Origin: Microbispora sp. H13382
Lineage (GTDB): Bacteria > Actinomycetota > Actinomycetes > Streptosporangiales > Streptosporangiaceae
Direction: 5' to 3'
Length of the DNA: 64,000 bases
NCBI RefSeq assembly: GCF_014161445.1
Contig: NZ_JABBXA010000005.1
Location: forward strand, 310,001-374,000
Part shown: positions 56,962 to 64,000 of the stretch, piece by piece
Layout: each line of letters begins with the position of its first letter
Numbering within the stretch: position 1 is the stretch's first letter
Position numbers and translations under genes: made by a program
Notes under the pieces: model-generated
Database searches by the model: none
Seen by the model: only the letters and a program-made list of their open reading frames with translations
Told to the model about the DNA's origin: nothing

Positions 56962-57969
56962 GTGACGGTTCTCCTCCGGCGGCTCGCGGGCCATGTGGCC
57001 CGCGGGCTCGTCATGATCCTGGTCGTCACGACGATCAGTTTTCTGATCATCAGGAGCGTCCCCGGCGATCCGCTCGCGGCGCGCTACCAGAAGCTCGTCG
57101 AGCAGGGCATGGCCCCCGACGCCGCCCAGCGCGCGGTCGAGGCGTTGTACGGCTTCACGCCGAAGGGCGGCCTGTGGGAGCAGTACCTCGGCTACATGGG
57201 CGGCCTGGCCCACCTCGACCTCGGGCAGTCGCTGTCCGTGCCCGGCGCCGGGGTGTCGACCGTGCTGTTCTCGGCGGCCAAGTGGACCGTGATCCCGGTG
57301 CTCGCCGGGACGCTGCTGAGCTTCCTCGCCGGCGTCGTCATGGGCGTCTACGCCGCGATCAAGCGGACCGGCGTGCTCGGCGACCTCCTCGCGATCTCCG
57401 GATCGCTGCTGCACGGCGTCCCGCAGTACGTGCTGGCGCTGCTGCTGGGAGCGATCTTCACCACGCTGATCCCGATCCTTCCGGCAGGGGGCACGGCCGA
57501 CATCGTGATCGATCCCGGCTTCACCGCCGACTACATCGGCTCGCTGGTCGAGCACGCCACCCTGCCGGTCGTCACGTACGCGCTGGCCGGTTACGGCGGG
57601 TGGATCCTCGCGATGAAGTCGAGTGTGGTCACGGTGCTCGGCGACGACTTCATCCTGGCGGCCGAGCTGCGCGGCATGAAACGGTCGATCATCTTCCGCT
57701 ACGTCGCGCGCAACGCGATCCTGCCGCTGTTCACGATCCTGGCGCTCTCGCTGGGCCTGCTCTTCGGCGGCGCGATCTTCATCGAGCGCATCTTCAACTA
57801 TCCCGGCCTGGGGCTGATGCTGATCGACAGCGTCAACAACCGCGACTATTCCCTGATGGGCGGGGCGTTCCTGCTCATCACGACGGCGGTCGTCGTCGCG
57901 AACATCGCCGCCGACCTGCTCTACACGGTCATCGACCCCCGGGTGCGCAGTGGAGAGGGGACGGCATGA
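56962..57969 (+). CDS. ABC transporter permease (DppB/OppB type)
   Basis: This is a 335-residue permease with GTG 56962, 3 bp after the lipoprotein stop. The N-terminal helix GLVMILVVTTISFLIIRSVP and the TRAP-like GDPLAARYQK are typical of OppB. The EAA loop is in LGDDFILAAELRGMKRSIIF, the contact site for the ATPases. Six helices are expected. Its last bases overlap a 36-codon mini-ORF that bridges to the second permease. Confidence 0.92.
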   Translation: MTVLLRRLAGHVARGLVMILVVTTISFLIIRSVPGDPLAARYQKLVEQGMAPDAAQRAVEALYGFTPKGGLWEQYLGYMGGLAHLDLGQSLSVPGAGVSTVLFSAAKWTVIPVLAGTLLSFLAGVVMGVYAAIKRTGVLGDLLAISGSLLHGVPQYVLALLLGAIFTTLIPILPAGGTADIVIDPGFTADYIGSLVEHATLPVVTYALAGYGGWILAMKSSVVTVLGDDFILAAELRGMKRSIIFRYVARNAILPLFTILALSLGLLFGGAIFIERIFNYPGLGLMLIDSVNNRDYSLMGGAFLLITTAVVVANIAADLLYTVIDPRVRSGEGTA

Positions 57970-58076
57970 GCGAGCGAAGCGAGCGAATCAGTGAACACAG
58001 CGAGCTGCCCGGCAGGGTCACCTGCGCGCCTCCGGCACGACGCCACCCCGAGCCGCCAGGCGAGGGGGTCGCATGA
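57966..58076 (+). repeat. GAGCGAAGCGAGCGAATCA-type dispersed element forming a coupled mini-ORF
   Basis: Positions 57966-58076 encode a 36-residue ORF (begins MSERSERISEHSE) whose ATG overlaps the first permease stop and whose stop overlaps the second permease ATG. The 5' part (57968-57988) is the GAGCGAAGCGAGCGAATCA element that I recall as a common dispersed repeat in actinomycete genomes, often at gene ends. The peptide is Arg/Pro/Ser-rich with no family. The most likely view is an inserted repeat that happens to keep translational coupling. A functional leader peptide is less likely. Confidence 0.6.
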
Positions 58077-58975
58077 CGAGCACGATCGTGCCGGAGACGG
58101 GCGCCGCCGCGGCCGTGCGGCGCAACTTCTGGCGGGGTGTCTGGCGGGTCATGCGGCGCAAGCCGAGCCGGATGGCCGGGGCGGTCATCCTCGTGGTGTT
58201 CGCGGTCATGGGGATCTTCGGGCCGCTGCTCTACCCCGACCCGCTGCCCCGCGACACGAGCGCGCTCTACGCCCCGCCGAGCCTGCGGCATCCGTTCGGC
58301 ACGGACTTCGAGGGCACGGACGTGCTCGCCCTCGTCGTGACCGGAACACGGTACGTCCTGCTGACCGCCGTCGTGACGGCCGTCATCACGGTCGTGGTCG
58401 GCGCGGGCATCGGGCTGTTCGCGGGGTTCCGGCGGGGCCGCTGGGACACCGTGCTCATGCGGTTCACCGACATGAAGCTCACGATCCCCGGCCTGCCGCT
58501 GCTGCTGGTGCTGTCGACGGTGTGGAAGTTCACCGGCGCCGTCGAGATGGGCCTGGTGCTCGGGCTGCTCGGCTGGGGCGGCGTGGCCCGGGCCGTGCGG
58601 GCGCAGACGCTGTCGCTGCGCGAGCGCGGGTTCATCGAGGCCGCCCGGGGGCTCGGCCTGTCCACCACGCACATCGTCGGCAGGGAGCTGCTGCCCGGCA
58701 TGGCCCCGTACATCGCGATGAACGCGCTCATCGCGGTGACCGGCGCGGTCTACGCGCAGGTGGGCCTGTTCTTCCTGGGCGTGCTGCCGTTCGAGGCGAA
58801 CAACTGGGGGGTCATGCTCAACCTCGCCGTCTTCGGCGGCGGCGCGCTGACCACGACGGCCGCGCTGCCGTACCTGCTGGCGCCGCTACTGGCGATCCTG
58901 CTGCTCACGCTCGGCATCGTGCTGATCGTGGACGCGATGGACGAGATCTTCAACCCCCGGCTGCGGGAGGAGTGA
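58073..58975 (+). CDS. ABC transporter permease (DppC/OppC type)
   Basis: This is a 300-residue permease with ATG 58073. A cytoplasmic N-terminus with RRNFWRGVWRVMRRKPSRMA precedes the first helix, as in OppC. The conserved HPFGTDFEGTDVLALVV loop and the EAA loop RERGFIEAARGLGLSTTHIV are present. Six helices are visible. The preceding mini-ORF overlaps its start, and the ATPase gene begins 2 bp after its stop. Confidence 0.92.
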   Translation: MTSTIVPETGAAAAVRRNFWRGVWRVMRRKPSRMAGAVILVVFAVMGIFGPLLYPDPLPRDTSALYAPPSLRHPFGTDFEGTDVLALVVTGTRYVLLTAVVTAVITVVVGAGIGLFAGFRRGRWDTVLMRFTDMKLTIPGLPLLLVLSTVWKFTGAVEMGLVLGLLGWGGVARAVRAQTLSLRERGFIEAARGLGLSTTHIVGRELLPGMAPYIAMNALIAVTGAVYAQVGLFFLGVLPFEANNWGVMLNLAVFGGGALTTTAALPYLLAPLLAILLLTLGIVLIVDAMDEIFNPRLREE

Positions 58976-58977
58976 AC

Positions 58978-60005
<1,028 letters not shown>

Positions 60006-60009
<4 letters not shown>

Positions 60010-61058
60010 TCGGCGGGACCGGCATCACGAAGACGTTCCGGCAGCGCGGCGGCGTGCTCGGCGCGCGGGAGGTCCCGGCGCTGCGCGGCGTGGACTTCGC
60101 GATCCCGAAGGGCGGGGCCGTCTCGTTCATCGGCGAGTCGGGCTGCGGCAAGACCACGCTCGGCCGGATCATCGCCGGGCTGGAGACCTGCGACGCGGGC
60201 GAGATCGTCATCGACGGCGTGGCGATGTCGTCGCTGAGCCACCGGCGGCGGCAGCCGTACTTCCGCCGGGTCCAGCTCGTCCACCAGGACCCGTACTCCG
60301 CGCTGAACCCGACGCGCACCATCCACCAGGCGCTGGCCGCGCCGCTCGCGCTGCGGGCGCGGCAGACGGGCCGGCCGCGCGCGTGGGCGGACGAGCGGGC
60401 CGGGGAACTGCTCGGCATGGTCGGGCTCGACCCGGGCTACGTGCTGCCGCGCTATCCCCACCAGTTGTCCGGCGGCATGCGCCAGCGCGTTGTGATCGCC
60501 CGCGCGCTGACCGTCGATCCCGAGGTCCTGGTCGCCGACGAGGCCGTCTCGATGATCGACGTGTCGCTGCGCCTGGGCATCCTCGCGCTGCTGAAGGACC
60601 TGCGCGAGCGGCTCGGGGTGAGCGTGCTGTTCATCACCCACGACGTGGCGACCGCCCGCTACATCGGCACGGACGGCGAGCTGTACGTCATCTACCGCGG
60701 CCAGGTGGTCGAGCGCGGCCCGGTCGAGACCGTCATCTCGGCGCCGGTGCATCCCTACACCCAGGCGCTGCTGTCGGCCATTCCGGTGCTGCACGGGCTG
60801 GAGTCGCCGGGCGAGCAGCGGGTCGTGCCGGTGGAGGCGTCGGGAGACCACCCGAGCGACGACACGAGCGGCCACCCGGGCGGCCACCCGAGCGACCACG
60901 CGGGGGGCTGCCTGTTCGCGCCGCGCTGCCCGTTCCGTACGGAGCGGTGTGAGCGGGAGCGGCCCGTGCTCGGCCACGACGGCGACACGCCGCAGCGGCA
61001 CGCCTGCTTCCATCCCGAACGCCGCAGTGTGGTCGCCGTGCCGGTGAGCCGCCGGTGA
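60006..61058 (+). CDS. ABC transporter ATP-binding protein (DppF/OppF type)
   Basis: This is a 350-residue ATPase with ATG 60006 overlapping the previous stop. Walker A is GESGCGKTT, and the Q-loop region is VHQDPYSALNP. The signature is LSGGMRQRV, Walker B is VLVADEAVSMIDVS (Ala for the usual Pro after the Glu), and the switch His is in FITHDVA. A His/Asp/Gly-rich low-complexity stretch (SGHPGGHPSDHAGG) precedes the cysteine segment CLFAPRCPFRTERCERE. The murQ-like gene starts inside its stop codon (GTGA), which ties transport to MurNAc-6-phosphate metabolism. Confidence 0.93.
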
Positions 61059-62101
61059 GCCAGGGCGGCACGAGGGAGACGGATTCCAACGACGGGGACG
61101 AGATGACTGACCCACTGGCGGGCCTGTCCACCGAGCAGCGCGAGATGTACACCGAGCAGCTCTTCACCGAGCAGCTCTTCACCGAGCAGCTCTTCACCGA
61201 GCAGAGCGAGCTGTTCACCGAGCAGAGTGATCCGCGTTATCGCGAGATCGACCGGCTGCCGACCGAGGAGATCGCCCGGCTGATGAACGCGGCCGACGCC
61301 ACGGTGCCCGGCGCGGTGGCCAGGGCCATCCCGGCCGTCTCGGCCGCCGTCGACGCCATCGTCGCCCGGATGGGCGGGGGCGGACGCCTCTTCTACGTGG
61401 GCGCGGGGACGTCCGGCAGGCTCGGCGTCCTCGACGCGTCGGAGTGCCCGCCGACCTTCGGCACCGACCCCGAGCTCGTGCAGGGCGTCATCGCGGGCGG
61501 CGAGGCCGCGCTGACCCGGTCGATCGAGGGCGCCGAGGACGACCACGACGGAGGAATGGCGGCCGTCGCCGACCAGGCCCTGGGCCCGCTCGACTCGCTC
61601 GTGGGGATCTCCGCCAGCGGCCGGGCGCCGTTCGTGCTCGGCGCGCTGGGCGAGGCCGCCCGCCGCGGGGCGCTGACCGTGAGCCTGTCGTGCAATCCGG
61701 GGTCGCCGCTGTCGGAGCGGGCCGAACATCCGATCGAGGTGGTCGTCGGCCCCGAGGTGGTGGCCGGCTCGACCCGGCTCAAGGCGGGGACCGCCCAGAA
61801 GCTCGTGCTCAACATGATCTCCACGATCGCGATGATCCGGCTCGGCCGGACGTACGGGAACACCATGATCGAGGTCTCGGCCGTGAACGCGAAGCTCGCG
61901 CGCCGGGCGACGCGGATCGTCGGCGACCTCACCGGCGCCGGGCCCGCTGCCGCGCGGGCCGCGCTGGAGGCGGCGGACTGGAACATCAAGGCGGCGGTGC
62001 TGATGATCGAGCGCGACCTCGGCCCTGACGACGCCCGCACGCTTCTGCGGGCCAACGGCGACCGGCTGGAGGCCGCCCGCCATGCGGGCGGCGCCGCCTG
62101 A
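61055..62101 (+). CDS. murQ: N-acetylmuramic acid 6-phosphate etherase
   Basis: This is a 348-residue SIS-domain enzyme that cleaves the lactyl ether of MurNAc-6-phosphate to GlcNAc-6-phosphate and lactate in peptidoglycan recycling. Diagnostic motifs are YVGAGTSGRLGVLDASECPP and EGAEDDHDGG, with the probable catalytic acids Glu130 and Glu161. ISASGRAPFVLG, SCNPGSPLS and VAGSTRLKAGTAQKLVLNM follow. An unusual N-terminal extension carries LFTEQ repeats before the normal family start (SDPRYREIDRLPTEE). GTG 61055 overlaps the ATPase stop; ATG 61103 is an alternative. No MurNAc kinase is visible, so phosphorylation must come from elsewhere. Confidence 0.95.
   Translation: MSQGGTRETDSNDGDEMTDPLAGLSTEQREMYTEQLFTEQLFTEQLFTEQSELFTEQSDPRYREIDRLPTEEIARLMNAADATVPGAVARAIPAVSAAVDAIVARMGGGGRLFYVGAGTSGRLGVLDASECPPTFGTDPELVQGVIAGGEAALTRSIEGAEDDHDGGMAAVADQALGPLDSLVGISASGRAPFVLGALGEAARRGALTVSLSCNPGSPLSERAEHPIEVVVGPEVVAGSTRLKAGTAQKLVLNMISTIAMIRLGRTYGNTMIEVSAVNAKLARRATRIVGDLTGAGPAAARAALEAADWNIKAAVLMIERDLGPDDARTLLRANGDRLEAARHAGGAA
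61151..61225 (+). repeat. 15-bp tandem repeats (LFTEQ-coding) at the murQ 5' end
   Basis: ACCGAGCAGCTCTTC is present three times without error (61151-61195) and continues as diverged copies to about 61225, giving TEQLF repeats in frame. It appears to be an expansion of the natural MurQ start motif (L.TE.SN in E. coli). Confidence 0.93.
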
Positions 62102-62200
62102 CGAGCTCCGGCCTTCCGTCAGGAGGGCCTGCCGGCCGGGCGGGGGAGCGGACGGTCGGGGCTTGGCCGTGGGCGGGCCGGCCGGGCGCTCGCGGAGTGG

Positions 62201-63100
62201 TCAGGCGCTACGGACGCGGCGGTGGGCGTCGCCGAGGTAGTCGGCGAGCGCGTCGCGGGTCGCCCGTAAGGCGGCGTCGGAGGTGTCGAACGTGCGCTGC
62301 GCGACGCCGACGAACACGCAGTCGACGATGAGGAGCTGGCTGATCCGGCTGGCCAGCGCGCCCGGCCGGAACGCCGTCTCGCGACCGGCGGAGACCAGGA
62401 CGTGGCCGGCGATCCCGGCCAGCGACGAGCGCGGGTTGTTGGTGATCGCCACGACCGTCGCACCGGCCTTGCGGGCGACCCGTGCCGGGCCGAGCACGTC
62501 GGGTGTCTCGCCGGTGCAGCTCACCCCGACGGCGACGTCCCCCTCGCGCAGCAGCGCGGCGCTGGTGAGCGCGAGATGCGCGTCGGTGAAGTAGTGGCCG
62601 GGCAGCCCGATTCGCATGAGCTTCTGCGCCATGTCGGCCGCGACGAGACCGGAGGCGCCCACGCCGTACACGTCCACGCGGCGGGCGCCGGCGACGGCGT
62701 CCACCACCGCGCCGAGCCCTTCGGGACTGAGCTGCGCCGCCGTGTCGGCGAGCGCCTGCGACTCGGCCCGGGTGACCTTGGCGATGACGTCGGTCAGCGG
62801 GTCGTCCGGGGCGAGGTCGCCCGGCACGAGCCGTTCGGGGGTGTCCCTGGCCACGGCCGCGGCCAGCGCGAACCGCAGCTGTGAGTAGCCGGCGAAGCCC
62901 AGCGCCCGTGCGGTCCGCACGATCGTCGCCTCGCTGATCCCCGAGACCGCGCTGATCTCCGTGATCGTGCTGCGGGCCACCATGGCGGGGTCGTCGAGGA
63001 TGAGACGCGCGATGGTCTGGGCGGCGGGGGTGAGCGAGGGCAGCACCGCACGCACCGTCGCGATCGGGTTGACCGGTGCGGCGCCCTCGTTCTCGTTCAT
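62201..63100 (-). CDS. RpiR/MurR-family regulator with SIS domain
   Basis: This is a regulator of about 300 residues. The N-terminal HTH_6 domain (about 10-85) contains STITEISAVSGISEATIVRT then ARALGFAGYSQLRFALA. The C-terminal SIS sugar-phosphate domain (about 125-265) has VDVYGVGASGLVAADMAQKL and GVSCTGETPDVLG. Start 63100 (ATG) or GTG 63103 follows GGAGAGG; the ORF extends to 63118. It is convergent with murQ and divergent from the GHL10 hydrolase gene. It probably senses MurNAc-6-phosphate or GlcNAc-6-phosphate, by analogy with MurR. Confidence 0.91.
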   Translation of the reverse strand: MNENEGAAPVNPIATVRAVLPSLTPAAQTIARLILDDPAMVARSTITEISAVSGISEATIVRTARALGFAGYSQLRFALAAAVARDTPERLVPGDLAPDDPLTDVIAKVTRAESQALADTAAQLSPEGLGAVVDAVAGARRVDVYGVGASGLVAADMAQKLMRIGLPGHYFTDAHLALTSAALLREGDVAVGVSCTGETPDVLGPARVARKAGATVVAITNNPRSSLAGIAGHVLVSAGRETAFRPGALASRISQLLIVDCVFVGVAQRTFDTSDAALRATRDALADYLGDAHRRVRSA

Positions 63101-63284
63101 CACCTGCAGCCTCTCCATTGCGCGATCAGCTTAGATCCACCCGCCCGCCGGCGCGGGACAACGGGATCAGAAGTCCACATGTCGAGACATGTGCGACGTG
63201 ACCCGGCACGTCTGGCGCGTCTCCAACGAGGACCTCCTGGGGCAGATTACACGTCTATGACACTTTCTTTTATCGGCATTGATC

Positions 63285-63299
63285 TGAAAGTAAGTTTCT
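63285..63299. promoter_or_regulatory. RpiR-type operator candidate upstream of the GHL10 gene
   Basis: TGAAAGTAAGTTTCT (63285-63299) is an inverted repeat of GAAA and TTTC arms, the usual shape of RpiR-family sites. It lies 46 bp before the hydrolase TTG start in an AT-rich stretch, and 185 bp from the divergent rpiR-like start. A related 15-mer occurs at 55033-55047. Confidence 0.5.
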
Positions 63300-63344
63300 G
63301 CCAGTGTCGTGATCGCCGCATCCCCCCGGCTTTCGGAGGTCCGA

Positions 63345-64000
63345 TTGAGCTCCCCCTCCCGGCGTTCCATGCTGCGCGGCCTGGCCCTCGCCGCCGCGGC
63401 GGCGAGCGTCCCGCTGCCCGCCCTCGCCGCATCCCCCGCTTCCGCCTCGCCCGCCGGGTACGTCCCGCCGCTGCGTCAGATGCGCGGCATGTGGATCGCC
63501 TCGGTCGTCAACATCAACTGGCCGTCCAAGCCGGGGCTGACGCCCGAGCGGCAGCAGGCCGAGCTCGCGGCCTGGCTCGACCTGGCCGTGGCGCGCCGGC
63601 TCAACTCGGTGTTCGTGCAGATCAGGCCGACGGCCGACGCCTTCTGGCCGTCGCCGTACGAGCCGTGGTCGCAGTATCTGACCGGCGTCCAGGGGCAGGA
63701 CCCGGGCTACGACCCGCTGGGCTTCGCCGTCGAGGCCGCCCACCGGCGAGGGCTCGCGTTCCACGCCTGGTTCAACCCGTACCGCGTGTCGATGCGGGCG
63801 GACCCGGCCGCGCTGCATCCCGATCACCCCGGCCGCCGCCACCCCGAGTGGATCGTCCCGTACGGCGGCAAGCTCTACTACAACCCCGGCATCCCCGAGG
63901 TCCGCGCGTTCGTGCAGGACGCGATGATGGACGCCGTCACCCGTTACGACATCGACGGTGTGCACTTCGACGACTACTTCTACCCGGTCAACACCACGGC
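63345..64000 (+). CDS. secreted GHL10/DUF187 glycoside hydrolase (5' part)
   Basis: The gene is cut by the window end; 218 residues are visible. TTG 63345 is chosen because GGAGG (63335-63339) lies 5 nt upstream and a twin-arginine-like signal follows (SRRSMLRGLALAAAA...PALAAS). The GHL10 TIM-barrel hallmarks are RQMRGMWIASVVNINWPSKP, RPTADAFWPSPYEPWSQYL, HAWFNPYRV, YYNPGIPEVR and YDIDGVHFDDYFYP. E. coli DigH, of this family, cleaves peptide-free peptidoglycan strands. Beside murQ and a muropeptide-type importer it probably releases disaccharides from denuded glycan. The C-terminus lies outside the window. Confidence 0.9.
   Translation, partial: MSSPSRRSMLRGLALAAAAASVPLPALAASPASASPAGYVPPLRQMRGMWIASVVNINWPSKPGLTPERQQAELAAWLDLAVARRLNSVFVQIRPTADAFWPSPYEPWSQYLTGVQGQDPGYDPLGFAVEAAHRRGLAFHAWFNPYRVSMRADPAALHPDHPGRRHPEWIVPYGGKLYYNPGIPEVRAFVQDAMMDAVTRYDIDGVHFDDYFYPVNTT

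Noticed and set aside
62102-62200. GC-rich stretch after murQ as a terminator
   Set aside because: CCGGCCGGGCG is repeated directly rather than inverted, and no stable single hairpin could be drawn with confidence.

Overview
The window is high-GC DNA with dense codon bias, many GTG starts, and at least two transcripts that look leaderless. It reads as chromosome of a filamentous actinobacterium. An order such as Streptosporangiales would fit the gene content, but that placement is inference. No rRNA, tRNA, CRISPR array, phage or intact insertion sequence was seen. Mycobacterial locus numbers quoted below are recalled from memory and were not searched.

Positions 1-15221 hold a cell-envelope glycan locus. 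It contains the C-terminus of an unrecognised protein, a tiny DUF2613 protein, a GT4 glycosyltransferase, a giant AftD-like arabinofuranosyltransferase with two discoidin domains, two DUF3068 proteins, a methyltransferase, a GT-C-like membrane protein and an acyltransferase. These are followed by a translationally coupled decaprenyl-phosphoryl-arabinose set: UbiA-type phosphoribosyltransferase, DprE1-like oxidase and DprE2-like reductase. In Mycobacterium tuberculosis the same families lie in two distant loci (around Rv0224c-Rv0236c and Rv3790-Rv3806c). Here they are contiguous, which suggests an arabinan or related pentofuranose polymer.

Positions 15265-19560 hold a secreted S1E protease, an HTH plus seven-blade WD40 protein and a LysR regulator. 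Positions 19745-29485 look like sterol side-chain catabolism: a nitronate-monooxygenase-family flavoprotein, a crotonase, two acyl-CoA synthetases, a double-DUF35 protein and two SCP-x/thiolase-like proteins in the order DUF35-Ltp4-Ltp3. Palindromes matching the KstR and KstR2 consensus sequences lie in the promoters. An ARMT1-type phosphatase sits inside this stretch.

Positions 29452-54887 are mixed. They include a TIM-barrel protein, VC0807-family and LysE membrane proteins, a methionine aminopeptidase divergent from a leaderless XRE regulator, a CBM2/Calx-beta secreted protein, and an orphan cytosolic-looking periplasmic-binding-fold protein. A LysR/threonine dehydratase pair and a leaderless TetR-thioesterase operon follow. 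Then come a solute-binding/VWA fusion, an ABC-YhgE/Pip-TetR operon, a secreted PL3 pectate lyase, an M20 peptidase, an aminotransferase with alanine dehydrogenase, a Sel1-like repeat protein, and a TauE/cupredoxin protein with a small Cys-rich partner.

Positions 55033-64000 look like a peptidoglycan-recycling locus. A complete peptide/opine-type ABC importer is coupled to MurQ (MurNAc-6-phosphate etherase). A convergent RpiR/SIS regulator and a divergent secreted GHL10/DUF187 glycoside hydrolase (cut by the window end) follow. Related candidate operators lie upstream of both the importer operon and the hydrolase gene.
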